The notes under the pieces were generated by a model. That model searched no databases. It saw nothing but the letters and a program-made list of their open reading frames with translations, and had not been told where the DNA came from. Positions 20,533 to 29,522 of a stretch of 64,000 nt of DNA are shown here, one piece after another. The stretch's first letter is position 1. Every line of letters begins with the position of its first letter. Origin of the DNA: Pseudomonas oryzihabitans (lineage in GTDB: Bacteria > Pseudomonadota > Gammaproteobacteria > Pseudomonadales > Pseudomonadaceae); assembly GCF_006384975.1 (NCBI RefSeq), contig NZ_CP021645.1:5236001-5300000 (forward strand), given 5' to 3'. The translations under genes and the position numbers were made by a program.

Positions 20533-21153
20533 TTATGCCGAAGCTCGTGCCTGCTCCCTAGCGTCCGCGGTCGGCTGGTGGCCGTAGTGCCGCCTCAGGG
20601 TATCCATGGCCGCATTGATGGCCTGCAGCCGTCCCGTGCTGCCGCCGCGGTCCGGGTGATGCCGACTGGCGAGTTGCCGATAGCGTCGGCGGATCTGGCC
20701 ATAGTCGGCCGAACGATCGAGGCCGAGCAGGCGCAAGGCGTCCAGCAGTTCGGACTCACCATTCACCAGGGCCCAGAAATGATTGAGCAGATTGGCCACG
20801 TCTTCGGGCGTGGTCATTTCCAGGTGGGTGAGGTCCAGATAATAGGCACGTAGCGGATCGGCGACGGTCAGACCGGCCTTGGCCCTTAGGTAGGGGCGCA
20901 ATTCGATGCGTAGCGCACTGATGAGCAATTCGGCGCGCTCTTCCGCGCGCAGCCGGTCGCGGAGCCGGTAGAGAGCATTGAAGACGCGAAAATGCAGGCG
21001 AAAGAGTTCGTAGTTGTCGGTGACCGGGCTGGGCGGCACCAGCGGCGAGCCGGCCCGGCGCAAGGCTTGCAGCAACTCGTATTCGGACAGGCTGGTCCGG
21101 GCTTGCAGCAATTCGCGGTGCAGCGCCGCCATGAGATCCTGGGCGTCGTTCAT
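20533..21153 (-). CDS. DnaJ-related protein with C-terminal J domain
   Basis: A 206-residue protein. The N-terminal two thirds match the DNAJ-related family (DLMAALHRELLQ, DNYELFRLHFRVFNALYRLR). The C-terminal 55 residues form a J domain with the HPD motif in RQLASRHHPDRGGSTGRLQAI. It is expected to stimulate an Hsp70, but the client is unknown. The ATG at 21153 has AGGAG at a good distance upstream; a longer frame to 21318 reaches into the divergent ttcA coding region and is rejected. It is 25 bases from the SprT gene and probably co-transcribed. Confidence 0.87.
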   Translation of the reverse strand: MNDAQDLMAALHRELLQARTSLSEYELLQALRRAGSPLVPPSPVTDNYELFRLHFRVFNALYRLRDRLRAEERAELLISALRIELRPYLRAKAGLTVADPLRAYYLDLTHLEMTTPEDVANLLNHFWALVNGESELLDALRLLGLDRSADYGQIRRRYRQLASRHHPDRGGSTGRLQAINAAMDTLRRHYGHQPTADAREQARASA

Positions 21154-21250
21154 GGTCGCTGGTCGCTCCTGGCTGACGTTCGGGGTAGGGCGCGGGACGC
21201 TTTGCGCGTAAAATGCCGGCCTTTCGTTTTTTCCTTTCGCGGATTCATCC

Positions 21251-22075
21251 ATGGGCACCCTTTCGGTCAACCAGAACAAGCTGCAGAAACGTCTGCGCCG
21301 TCTTACCGGCGAAGCCATCGCCGACTACAACATGATCGAGGACGGCGACAAGGTGATGGTCTGCCTGTCCGGTGGCAAGGACAGCTACACCCTGCTCGAC
21401 ATGCTGCTCTATTTACAGAAGGTCGCGCCGATTCGCTTCGAGATCGTGGCGGTCAACCTCGATCAGAAACAGCCGGGCTTCCCTGAACACGTTTTACCCC
21501 AGTACCTGCAGGAACTGGGCGTCGAATATCACGTTCTGGAACGTGATACCTATTCGGTGGTGAAGGAAAAGATCCCGGAGGGCAAGACCACCTGCTCGCT
21601 GTGCTCGCGCCTGCGCCGGGGCATTCTCTATACCTTCGCCGACGAGATCGGCGCGACGAAGATGGCGCTCGGCCATCATCGTGACGACATGGTAGAAACC
21701 TTCTTCCTCAATTTGTTCCATGGCGGCACCCTCAAGGCCATGCCACCCAAGCTGCGCGCCGACGATGGTCGCAACGTGGTGATCCGCCCGCTGGCCTATT
21801 GCAGCGAGAAGGACATCGAAGCCTACGCGGTGTTGCGCGAGTTCCCGATCATCCCCTGCAACCTCTGTGGCTCCCAGGAAAACCTGCAGCGCAAGGTGGT
21901 CAAGGAGATGCTGCTGGAATGGGAGCGCAAGACGCCGGGGCGTACCGAGATCATGTTCCGCGCCCTGCAGAACGTGGTGCCGTCGCAATTGGCCGATCGC
22001 GAACTGTTCGACTTCGCCAGTCTCAAGGTCGATGACAACGCGACGCCGCGCTTCGTCCAGGTGATGAATCTCTGA
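21251..22075 (+). CDS. ttcA: tRNA 2-thiocytidine(32) synthetase TtcA
   Basis: A 274-residue tRNA-thiolating enzyme that makes 2-thiocytidine at position 32. The PP-loop SGGKDS is at residues 40-45. Iron-sulfur and catalytic cysteines are C115 and C118 in CSLC and C203 and C206 in [16 protein letters not shown] is the second family motif. Divergent from the J-domain gene. Its TGA overlaps the ATG of the next gene. Confidence 0.96.
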   Translation: MGTLSVNQNKLQKRLRRLTGEAIADYNMIEDGDKVMVCLSGGKDSYTLLDMLLYLQKVAPIRFEIVAVNLDQKQPGFPEHVLPQYLQELGVEYHVLERDTYSVVKEKIPEGKTTCSLCSRLRRGILYTFADEIGATKMALGHHRDDMVETFFLNLFHGGTLKAMPPKLRADDGRNVVIRPLAYCSEKDIEAYAVLREFPIIPCNLCGSQENLQRKVVKEMLLEWERKTPGRTEIMFRALQNVVPSQLADRELFDFASLKVDDNATPRFVQVMNL

Positions 22076-22746
22076 TGCGGGATTACGCCTGGCTGCACGA
22101 GTACGCCCTGAATCGCTGCGGCTCCCCCGCGGCGCTGGAGGCGCGCCTGCCGCGCCCGGTGGACGCCGCGACCTTGAAAGCGGTCGGCGATGACCGCTAC
22201 CTGTCGCTGCTGACCCGGCGGATCTTCCGCGCCGGGCTCAAGCACAGCCTGGTGGATGCCAAATGGCCGGCCTTCGAGGAGGTCTTCTTCGGCTTCGATC
22301 CGGAGAAGGTGGTACTCATGGGCGGTGAGCGACTGGAGCGGCTGATGCAGGACGCCCGGCTGATCCGGCACCTGGGCAAGCTGCGCAGCGTGCCGCTCAA
22401 TGCCCAGATGGTGCTCGATTTTCAGCGTAGCCACGGCAGCTTCGGCCAATTGCTGGCCGAGTGGCCCGAGCAGGACATCGTCGGGCTGTGGGAGCTGCTG
22501 ACCAAGCGCGGCAATCAGCTGGGCGGTCTGTCCGCCCAGCGTTTCCTGCGCATGGCCGGCAAGGACACCTTCCTGGCGACCGATGACGTGGTGGCTGCGC
22601 TCAAGGCGCAGAATATCCTCGACAAGGCGCCTACCGCCAGGCGCGACCGGCAGAAAATGCAGGAGGCCTTCAATCTCTGGCAGGAGCAGAGCGGTCGGCC
22701 GCTGTGCCAGCTGTCGGTGATGCTGGCCCTGACGGTGAATCATTGA
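22075..22746 (+). CDS. DNA-3-methyladenine glycosylase I family protein
   Basis: A 223-residue protein of the Tag/AdG family. YLSLLTRRIFRAGLKHSLVDAKWPAFEEVFFGFDP and RLIRHLGKLRSVPLNAQMVL resemble the helix-hairpin-helix glycosylase fold. It would remove alkylated bases from DNA, but it diverges from E. coli Tag, and the zinc-ligand pattern of Tag is not obvious, so enzymatic activity is an inference. It starts at the ATG overlapping the ttcA stop (TGATG) and ends overlapping the sirtuin start (TTGA), suggesting one operon. Confidence 0.8.
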   Translation: MRDYAWLHEYALNRCGSPAALEARLPRPVDAATLKAVGDDRYLSLLTRRIFRAGLKHSLVDAKWPAFEEVFFGFDPEKVVLMGGERLERLMQDARLIRHLGKLRSVPLNAQMVLDFQRSHGSFGQLLAEWPEQDIVGLWELLTKRGNQLGGLSAQRFLRMAGKDTFLATDDVVAALKAQNILDKAPTARRDRQKMQEAFNLWQEQSGRPLCQLSVMLALTVNH

Positions 22747-23507
22747 GCGACACCCTGGCGCGCGCCCGGCGGCTGCTGGAGCGGGCCGAGCGCGTGCTGT
22801 TCATCACCGGGGCTGGTTTGTCGGCCGATTCTGGACTACCGACCTATCGTGGGCTGGGCGGGCTGTACAACGGCCTCACCGACGAGGGTGTCCCCATCGA
22901 GGCGGCGCTCTCGGGCAGCATGCTGCGGCAGCGTCCCGACATCTGCTGGCGGTATCTGGCGCAAATCGGGCGCGCCTGCGTCGCGGCTGCACCGAACGCG
23001 GCGCATCAGGCCATTGCCGACTTCGGTCGACGCCAGCCTGCCGCCTGGGTGCTGACCCAGAACATCGATGGCTTTCATCGTCAATCGGGCTACCCGCCCG
23101 AGCGGCTGATCGAGATCCACGGTCAGCTGGAGCCGCTGGCGTGCATGACCTGTAGCCAGGCAGTGGCGAATTCTCCCGCCTATCTGGATGGAGCGCTGCC
23201 ACCGCGCTGCCCGGAATGTGGCGGGATCCTGCGTCCTCCCGTGGTGCTGTTCGAAGAAGCGCTGCCGGTGATGGAATTGCAGCGCCTGCGGCAGGCCCTG
23301 GACGGTGGCTTCGACCTGGTGATCGCGGTAGGCACCACGGCGGCCTTTGCCTATATCCAGGAACCCATCACCCGGACCCTGGCCGCGTACGGCCATCTCA
23401 TCGAGATCAATCCCGACCGCTCGTCGCTTAGCGACTCGGCGACCGTTCAGATCGAAAAAAGGGCCGTAGACGTCCTTCCTTGGCTTTTGAGTCACACGGA
23501 GCGATAA
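22743..23507 (+). CDS. NAD-dependent protein deacetylase, SIR2 family
   Basis: A 254-residue sirtuin. It shows the NAD-binding FITGAGLSADSGLPTYRG, the TQNIDGFHR and HGQLEPLACMTC segments and a zinc site with CMTC and CPEC. AVGTTAAFAY and LIEINPD follow in the Rossmann part. It would remove acyl groups from lysine using NAD. The likely start is the TTG at 22743, whose TTGA overlaps the previous gene's stop; a longer frame from 22704 would run through the previous gene. It ends the ttcA operon. Confidence 0.92.
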   Translation: MSDTLARARRLLERAERVLFITGAGLSADSGLPTYRGLGGLYNGLTDEGVPIEAALSGSMLRQRPDICWRYLAQIGRACVAAAPNAAHQAIADFGRRQPAAWVLTQNIDGFHRQSGYPPERLIEIHGQLEPLACMTCSQAVANSPAYLDGALPPRCPECGGILRPPVVLFEEALPVMELQRLRQALDGGFDLVIAVGTTAAFAYIQEPITRTLAAYGHLIEINPDRSSLSDSATVQIEKRAVDVLPWLLSHTER

Positions 23508-23576
23508 AAAAACTTGCCATCTGTGACTCAGGTCGGCAAGGTGTCGAAACTTTGAAAAAACGACACGGTCGTGCCC

Positions 23577-24242
23577 ATGCCAAGGATTCGCCTCGCACCC
23601 CTCGTGCCCCTGTCTCTGGTTTGCTTGCTCGCCGCTTGCGCGAGTGCACCGCAAAGCCCGGACTCCGTCGTCAATCAAGATCACACTGGCCCTTCCCGGA
23701 CCTTCCAGACCGCCTCCTTGCATGGCTCGGCTGCGAATGGTCTCGAACCGGCCGCCGTGGAAAGCCAAGGCAATTCGCAACGCCCGGTCTTCCCCCATAC
23801 CCAGTCGCCGTACCGGCTCGATTGGGAGCGTGAAGTCGGCCCGCGCCAGGCGCTGCCGAATCTGGCGGACCAAATCCTCAATCGCGCGACCCAGCTTGTG
23901 GGTACCCCCTATCGTCGTGGCGGCAGCACCCTGGCCGGTTTCGATTGCAGTGGCTTCGTCAATTACGTGTTCCGCGAGCGAGCCGGCATGACGCTGCCGC
24001 GCTCGACCCGCGAGATCATCAACCTCGAAGTACCGGTGGTGAGCAAGAACGATCTGGAACCCGGCGATCTGTTGCTGTTCAATAGCAACGGCCGTGGTCG
24101 GGTCAGTCACACCGGTATCTACATGGGCGACGGCAAGTTCATCCATTCCTCCAGTCGTCGCAGTGGAGGCGTGCGGGTGGACAGCCTGGACGAACAGTAC
24201 TGGAAGGTGAGTTTCCTGGAAGGCAAGCGCGTACTGCGCTGA
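23577..24242 (+). CDS. NlpC/P60 family lipoprotein, copy 1 (peptidoglycan endopeptidase)
   Basis: A 221-residue protein. The signal peptide ends in the lipobox LLAAC; a spacer of about 80 residues is followed by an NlpC/P60 domain. The catalytic cysteine is in FDCSGFVNYVF, the histidine in VSHTGIYMG, and a third polar residue is near FIHSSS. It probably cuts peptide stems of peptidoglycan in the periplasm. I prefer the ATG at 23577 over a GTG two codons upstream. The next gene is a shorter relative. Confidence 0.9.
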   Translation: MPRIRLAPLVPLSLVCLLAACASAPQSPDSVVNQDHTGPSRTFQTASLHGSAANGLEPAAVESQGNSQRPVFPHTQSPYRLDWEREVGPRQALPNLADQILNRATQLVGTPYRRGGSTLAGFDCSGFVNYVFRERAGMTLPRSTREIINLEVPVVSKNDLEPGDLLLFNSNGRGRVSHTGIYMGDGKFIHSSSRRSGGVRVDSLDEQYWKVSFLEGKRVLR

Positions 24243-24275
24243 GACGTACCTAGGCGATCGTCGCCGGTGCGTCTC
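24241..24275 (+). other. Hairpin after the first NlpC/P60 gene
   Basis: GAGACGTACC pairs with GGTGCGTCTC with one mismatch, and inside it GGCGA pairs with TCGCC around TCG. There is no T tract. It starts in the stop codon and could stabilise or separate the two lipoprotein messages. Confidence 0.5.
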
Positions 24276-24338
24276 GAGGACCCGTCGGTGCTGCGTGGCA
24301 GGCCGGCGGTGATCGATGGATAACTAAGGATCTTCCCC

Positions 24339-24872
24339 ATGCCGCATGCGGCTCGCCTAGGATTGTATTGCGCCTTTCTGTTGCTGGCCGCCTGCGCCGG
24401 CAGCCCGCCCCAGGCACCCGCTCCAGCACCGGTCGTCTCCCGGCCCATGCTAGAGAGCCAAGCCCAGGCGGCCAACGATGTGCTGTTCCGCGCCATCGGT
24501 CTAGTCGGCACGCCTTATCGCTATGGTGGCAATACCCCTGCGGGTGGTTTCGATTGCAGTGGTCTGATCGGCTACGTGTATCGCGATGCGGCGGGTGTGA
24601 CCTTGCCGCGTTCGACCCGCGAGCTGATCAGCCTGGGGTCGCCCAACGTGGCGCGTAACGCCTTGCAGCCCGGTGACCTGATCTTCTTCGCCACCGCGGG
24701 CGGGCGCGAGGTGAGTCACGCCGGCATCTACGTAGGGGAGGGGCGTTTCGTCCATGCACCTCGTACCGGCGGTACGGTGCGGCTGGACAGTCTGGCCAAG
24801 CCCTACTGGCAGAAGAGCTACCTGCAGGCCAAGCGGGTACTGGTCACGCCGAGCCTCGCCGGCGGCTATTGA
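24339..24872 (+). CDS. NlpC/P60 family lipoprotein, copy 2
   Basis: A 177-residue lipoprotein with the lipobox LLAAC and a Pro/Ala-rich spacer. Its NlpC/P60 domain has catalytic cysteine FDCSGLIGYVYR, histidine VSHAGIYVG and FVHAP. It is clearly related to the gene 97 bases upstream (shared LPRSTRE and KPYWQKSYL/EQYWKVSFL regions), so the pair looks like an old tandem duplication with the spacer shortened. Expected role: periplasmic peptidoglycan peptidase. Confidence 0.9.
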   Translation: MPHAARLGLYCAFLLLAACAGSPPQAPAPAPVVSRPMLESQAQAANDVLFRAIGLVGTPYRYGGNTPAGGFDCSGLIGYVYRDAAGVTLPRSTRELISLGSPNVARNALQPGDLIFFATAGGREVSHAGIYVGEGRFVHAPRTGGTVRLDSLAKPYWQKSYLQAKRVLVTPSLAGGY

Positions 24873-24926
24873 ACCCCGTTCCGTCCGGACCGCTCGAATA
24901 GGCATCCAGCCCGAGCGGAGCCCCTC

Positions 24927-25247
24927 ATGCCCCAGGCGATACGTCTGCCGCCCCAGCCGGCTCGTTGCGAGTTGTGCGGTCGGGCGGCGCCGCTCACCCG
25001 CCATCACCTGATCCCCCGCTCGCTGCATGACAAGGCCTACGTGCGCAAGAAGTTCGACCGCGTCAGCCGCATCACCGCCACCCTTTGGGTCTGCCGACCC
25101 TGCCACAACCATATCCACCAGACCTTCGACGAAAAGACCCTGGCGCTGGAATACAACAGCCGCGAACTGCTGCTCAGCGATGCGCGCATCCGCCAATTCG
25201 TCGACTGGCTGGCGGCCAAGCCCGATGGCTTTGTGCCCAAACGTTGA
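24927..25247 (+). CDS. Small HNH-type protein
   Basis: A 106-residue protein with a zinc-binding HNH-like core: CELCGR, then TRHHLIPRS and CRPCHNHIH. Two CxxC pairs and the histidines are all present, so the nuclease fold looks intact. Nothing else of a restriction, phage or intron system is adjacent, so the biological role is unknown. HNH proteins of this length are common in Pseudomonas chromosomes. Confidence 0.85.
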   Translation: MPQAIRLPPQPARCELCGRAAPLTRHHLIPRSLHDKAYVRKKFDRVSRITATLWVCRPCHNHIHQTFDEKTLALEYNSRELLLSDARIRQFVDWLAAKPDGFVPKR

Positions 25248-25563
25248 ATAATACCACCCCTTTAGCATGGTCCTTTGGTAGGGTTTTTCCTGCATTTTCT
25301 GAGTGGGGTGGTAGGTGTTAATCAAGGCCGCGGGGAGTCTGCGTGGCTGCCGGCGCTCTGGATGAGGGTGCCTCTGCTGTGGGGGTTTGAAGTGAGTCGG
25401 CTGTCGGCGGAAATGTAAAGACCAGCGCAAGGGTCATGACCAAAATTGTCGCCTGCATCCCAGCTCCGGGGTTGTGCGCCACGGCTGGCTGTCGCTGCGA
25501 TTAGGATGACGGCAAAGCTAAGGCAGAACCGGCTGGTCCGGTTCGACCTCATGAGGAGAGTCG
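25248..25563. other. Gene-free stretch of 316 bases with a long-range inverted repeat
   Basis: TACCACCCC (25252-25260) and GGGGTGGTA (25305-25313) are perfect inverted repeats 44 bases apart; the intervening sequence is T-rich. The remainder up to the cytochrome gene shows no convincing coding sequence or sigma-70 promoter. The repeat could be a looping operator, the 3' end of the HNH transcript, or the ends of a small element. Confidence 0.5.
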
Positions 25564-26790
25564 ATGAGATCCTTTGCCCTGCCGTGTCTGGCGGGGGTGC
25601 TGCTTCTGGGTTCCGCTGGGCTGGCCCGCGCAGACGAGGCTGAGCTGGCTCGTGGTGAATACCTCACTCGCCTGGGTAACTGCCAAGGCTGCCATACCCG
25701 TCCCGATGGCGCGCCCTTCGCGGGCGGGGTCGCTTTCGATACGCCGTTCGGCCGCCTCTATTCGAGCAACATCACGCCGGATCGTCAGCACGGACTCGGT
25801 GACTGGACGGCGGAGCAGTTTCGCCGGGCGCTGCACGAGGGGCTCGGCCGCGACGGCGAGCAGCTCTATCCGGCCTTTCCCTACACGGCCTATACCCGCC
25901 TGAGCGACGCAGACGTCGCCGCCATCTTCGCCTTCCTGCGGATCCAGCGGCCGGTGCCCTATGCGCCGCCCGCCAATGCGTTGCGCTTTCCCTTCGACCA
26001 ACGGGCGCTGATCCGCGGCTGGAAGTGGTTGAATTTCACGCCGGGTCCGCTGCCGGCCGTTGCGGATGCGCAGGTGGCCCGGGGCGCCTATTTGGCCGAA
26101 GCGGTGGGGCATTGCCAGGAATGTCATACCCCTCGTACCTGGAGCCAGGGCCTCGACAGCGGCCGCGCCTATGCCGGGGCGACCCAGCAGGGCTGGACCG
26201 CCTGGAATCTTACGACCGACCCGCGCGGCCTAGGCGGTTGGAGCGATGCCAAGCTCGCCAGCTATCTGCGCGAAGGCCATCAACGTGGCGAGGCGGTGGC
26301 GGCGGGCCCCATGGCCGAGGTGGTGAGCGGTGGTACCCGCTATCTGAACGACGCCGATCTCGGCGCCCTGATCGCCTACCTGCGCACCTTGCCGGCTCAG
26401 CCTGGCGCGGTGCCGGCGCGGGCGGAAGTACAGCCGCCGGGCGAAGCCGGGACGCTCAGTGCCGCCGAAGCGGAGAGCGCCGCGTTACTGCAGTCGGCTT
26501 GCGCCAGCTGCCATGCGCCGGATGATCGCGGGCCGGCCGGGCCGTACCCGCGTTCCTTCAGTAATTATTCGGCGGTGCGCGATCCCACGGGGACCAATCT
26601 GATCCGGGTGCTGCTCGACGGACTCGACCGCCAGGGACGCACCGAGCATGCCTTCATGCCAGCCTATCGGGATCTGCTCAGCGACAGCCAGATTGCCGAT
26701 CTGGCCACCTACATCGGCCGCCGCTTCGGCGGCCATGCCGCCGACATCCGTCCCGAGGACGTGGGGGCGGCACGGGAACGGGAGAAATAG
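25564..26790 (+). CDS. Tri-haem cytochrome c subunit of a molybdenum hydroxylase
   Basis: A 408-residue secreted protein with a signal peptide ending LARADE. It has three haem c sites, CQGCH near residue 40, CQECH near 190 and CASCH near 318, the domain plan of the alcohol/aldehyde dehydrogenase cytochrome c subunits. It would take electrons from the next two gene products and pass them to the respiratory chain in the periplasm. The ATG at 25564 follows GAGGAGAG. The 2Fe-2S subunit gene begins 2 bases after its stop. Confidence 0.9.
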   Translation: MRSFALPCLAGVLLLGSAGLARADEAELARGEYLTRLGNCQGCHTRPDGAPFAGGVAFDTPFGRLYSSNITPDRQHGLGDWTAEQFRRALHEGLGRDGEQLYPAFPYTAYTRLSDADVAAIFAFLRIQRPVPYAPPANALRFPFDQRALIRGWKWLNFTPGPLPAVADAQVARGAYLAEAVGHCQECHTPRTWSQGLDSGRAYAGATQQGWTAWNLTTDPRGLGGWSDAKLASYLREGHQRGEAVAAGPMAEVVSGGTRYLNDADLGALIAYLRTLPAQPGAVPARAEVQPPGEAGTLSAAEAESAALLQSACASCHAPDDRGPAGPYPRSFSNYSAVRDPTGTNLIRVLLDGLDRQGRTEHAFMPAYRDLLSDSQIADLATYIGRRFGGHAADIRPEDVGAAREREK

Positions 26791-26792
26791 CG

Positions 26793-27278
26793 GTGGCGGC
26801 CATTGAACTCAGGGTCAACGGCGAGACGCGCCCACTCGACGTCGATCCGCGCATGCCCTTGCTGGATGCCCTGCGTGACGAGCTGGGTCTCAAGGGACCG
26901 AAGTTCGGCTGTGGTCTGGGCGAATGCGGAGCCTGCACGGTGTTGGCGGATGGCAAGCCGGTGCGGGCCTGTCTGCTGCCGGCGGCGTCCTTCGTCGGTC
27001 GAGAGCTGCTGACCCTGGAAGGCTTGGGTACGCCCGAGGCGCCCCATGCCTTGCAGCAGGCCTTTATCGAAGAGCAGGCGGCGCAGTGCGGCTATTGCAT
27101 CCCCGGCATGGTGATGACCGCCCGAGCGCTACTCGAGCGCGTGCCCGAGCCGAGCGATGCCCAGATCCGCCAGGCGCTGGCGGCTAATTTCTGCGGTTGT
27201 GGCACTCACTATCGCATCCTGCGTGCGGTGAAGCGGGCGGCTGTGTTGCTGCGCGACGGCGGGAAGGCTCCGGCATGA
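26793..27278 (+). CDS. (2Fe-2S)-binding subunit of a molybdenum hydroxylase
   Basis: A 161-residue protein of the xanthine oxidase small-subunit family. The plant-type ferredoxin site is in GCGLGECGACTV with a later C near residue 60. The second [2Fe-2S] site is CGYC...FCGCGTH. It relays electrons between the Mo cofactor and the cytochrome. The start is a GTG at 26793 behind GGGAGA. It has no signal peptide and is presumably exported together with the Tat-targeted large subunit, whose gene it overlaps by 4 bases. Confidence 0.92.
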   Translation: MAAIELRVNGETRPLDVDPRMPLLDALRDELGLKGPKFGCGLGECGACTVLADGKPVRACLLPAASFVGRELLTLEGLGTPEAPHALQQAFIEEQAAQCGYCIPGMVMTARALLERVPEPSDAQIRQALAANFCGCGTHYRILRAVKRAAVLLRDGGKAPA

Positions 27279-29521
27279 CGCTGTCGCGACGCACCTTTCT
27301 CGGCGGCAGCGCGGTGTTGTTGCTGGGCTTCAGCCTGCAGCGACCGATCAGGGCCCAGGTGCTGCAGGCGCCCGTCGACCTGGCCGGCCTGGCCAAGACC
27401 CTCGATGAGCGACAACTGGATGCCTGGCTGGCGGTGGACGCCGAGGGCCAGGTCACGGTCTACAGCGGCAAGGTGGAATTGGGCACGGGCGTCAGCACGG
27501 CGCTGCGCCAGATAGTCGCCGAGGAACTGTGCGTGGCCTTTGCCGCCACCCGGTTGATCCAGGGTGATACCCGGCTGACTCCCGACCAGGGCATCACCGC
27601 CGGCAGCAAGAGTCTGCAGGTGGGCGGCGCGCAATTACGCAAGGCCGCCGCCAGTGCCCGGCAGTTCCTGTTCCTGGAAGGGGCGCGACGCCTGGGGCTG
27701 GATCTGGCGGTGGTAGACACGGTCGATGGCCGTGTGGTGTATCGCGGCGATCCCACCGGGCGTTTCGTCAGCTATGGCGAGCTGGTCGGCGGGCGACCAC
27801 TGGGACGGCTGGTCAACCAGGGCGTGCGGACCCGGGCGGTCAAGGATTATCGCCTGGTCGGCACCTCGGTGCCGCGGGAAGACATCCCGGCCAAGCTGTT
27901 CGGTAGCTTCGCCTATGTCCACGACCTGCGCCTGCCCGGGATGCTGCACGGCTGCGTGGTGCGGCCGCCCTGTACCGGCTCGGCGCGGCTGGCCGGGGTG
28001 AGCATCCGTGGCATCGATGCCAGCGCGCTGCCCGCTGGAGCGCAGCTGGTGTACGAGGGCGCCTTCGTCGCGGTGCTGGCGGAGCAGCCGTGGCTGGCTC
28101 GGCAAGGAGCGGCGGCGTTGAAGGTCGAGTGGAACCTTGTGCCGGACCTGCCGTTGCCCGGCGAACTCTATGACCACCTGCAAGCCAAGGCCGGACCGGC
28201 CGAGGTGCAGCAGGAGGCGGGCGACGTCGAGCTGGAATTGCAACAGGCGGCGCAGCGGCTGGAAGCCGAGTACCGCTGGCCCTACCAGAATCACGACTCC
28301 ATCGGCCCCTCCTGCGCGGTGGCCGACGTAAGTGCGGATGGCGCCACCGTCTGGAGTGGCACCCAGGGTGTCTATCAGCTACGCGCTGCCTTGGCGGAGT
28401 TGTTGAAACTGCCGGCAGACAGCATCCACGTCATCTACCAGCAGGCGTCCGGGTGCTATGGCCACAACGGCGCCGACGACGCGGCGGCCGATGCGGCGCT
28501 GCTGTCCAAGCTGTGCGGCCGACCGGTGCGGGTGCAATGGAGCCGGGCCGACGAGCACGGCTGGAATCCCAAGGGCCCGGCGATGCTCATGCGCCTGGCG
28601 GGTGGTCTGAGCGAAACCGGCGATCTGCTCGTCTGGCGCTTCGCCAACTGGACGCCGACCCATTTGACCCGCCCCAATGGCCAGACCGGCGCTGCGGCCC
28701 TGCTCGCCGGGCAACTGGCCTATAGCCTGCCGCTCAAGGGTGGTCGCGGTGGCGGCAATCGCAATGCGCCGCTGGATTACGACCTGGTCAATATCCAGGT
28801 AGCGACCCACTGGCTGGAGGCGGGTGATTCGCCGCTGCGACCCTCGGCGCTGAGGGCCCTGGGCGCGGTCGGCAATACCTTCGCCAACGAATCCTTCATG
28901 GATGAGCTGGCGCTGGCGGCGGGTGTCGATCCGCTGGAATTCCGCCTGCGCTACCTGCAGGACCCCAGGGCGCGGGCGGTGCTACAGGCCGCCACGACCA
29001 AGGCCGGCTGGCAACCTCCGCTGGCGCGCACGGGCAGCTGGGATGGCAGTCTCGTGAGCGGGCAGGGCATGGCCTTTCTACGCTATGAAAACGAGAACGC
29101 CTATGTGGCTGCCGTGGTCGAGGTGGCGGTGAGCCGGACGACGGGTGTGCGGGTCACCCGGATAACCGTGGCGCACGATTGCGGCTTGATCGTGAATCCC
29201 GATGGGCTGCGTAATCAGCTGGAAGGCTGTGTGGTGCAGGGGATCGCCCGTACGCTCAAGCAGGCGGTGCGCTTCGATCAGCAGGGGGTGACCAGCCTGG
29301 AGTGGGGCGCCTATCCGCCGCTGACCTTCGACGAACTGCCGGAACTGGAGCTGGAATTGCTCGACCGCCCGGAACAGCCTGCGGTGGGTGCCGGGGAGGC
29401 CACCACGGCGGCCATTCCCGCGGCCATCGCCAATGCCGTGGCCGCGGCGACCGGCTTGCGCCTACGCGAGGTGCCCCTGACCCGCGAGCGGCTGCGCGAG
29501 GCGCTGGCCGCTCGGGGCTAG
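27275..29521 (+). CDS. Molybdopterin-binding large subunit (isoquinoline 1-oxidoreductase beta / nicotinate dehydrogenase-like)
   Basis: A 748-residue protein with a twin-arginine signal (SRRTFLGG at residues 4-11), so it is probably exported folded. The body resembles IorB-type xanthine dehydrogenase family subunits: GKVELGTGVSTALRQIVAEE, VHDLRLPGMLHG, RALGAVGNTFANESFMDEL. Near the C-terminus is VGAGEATTAAIPAAIANA, with the glutamate expected to be catalytic. Substrate is unknown: N-heterocycles or aldehydes are both seen in the family. No XdhC or molybdenum cofactor gene is in this window. Start chosen at the ATG 27275 that gives the Tat signal. Confidence 0.9.
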   Translation: MTLSRRTFLGGSAVLLLGFSLQRPIRAQVLQAPVDLAGLAKTLDERQLDAWLAVDAEGQVTVYSGKVELGTGVSTALRQIVAEELCVAFAATRLIQGDTRLTPDQGITAGSKSLQVGGAQLRKAAASARQFLFLEGARRLGLDLAVVDTVDGRVVYRGDPTGRFVSYGELVGGRPLGRLVNQGVRTRAVKDYRLVGTSVPREDIPAKLFGSFAYVHDLRLPGMLHGCVVRPPCTGSARLAGVSIRGIDASALPAGAQLVYEGAFVAVLAEQPWLARQGAAALKVEWNLVPDLPLPGELYDHLQAKAGPAEVQQEAGDVELELQQAAQRLEAEYRWPYQNHDSIGPSCAVADVSADGATVWSGTQGVYQLRAALAELLKLPADSIHVIYQQASGCYGHNGADDAAADAALLSKLCGRPVRVQWSRADEHGWNPKGPAMLMRLAGGLSETGDLLVWRFANWTPTHLTRPNGQTGAAALLAGQLAYSLPLKGGRGGGNRNAPLDYDLVNIQVATHWLEAGDSPLRPSALRALGAVGNTFANESFMDELALAAGVDPLEFRLRYLQDPRARAVLQAATTKAGWQPPLARTGSWDGSLVSGQGMAFLRYENENAYVAAVVEVAVSRTTGVRVTRITVAHDCGLIVNPDGLRNQLEGCVVQGIARTLKQAVRFDQQGVTSLEWGAYPPLTFDELPELELELLDRPEQPAVGAGEATTAAIPAAIANAVAAATGLRLREVPLTRERLREALAARG

Positions 29522-29522
29522 C

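Noticed and set aside
24927..25247. Homing endonuclease or restriction system around the HNH gene
   Set aside because: No intron, intein, methylase or phage gene lies beside it.
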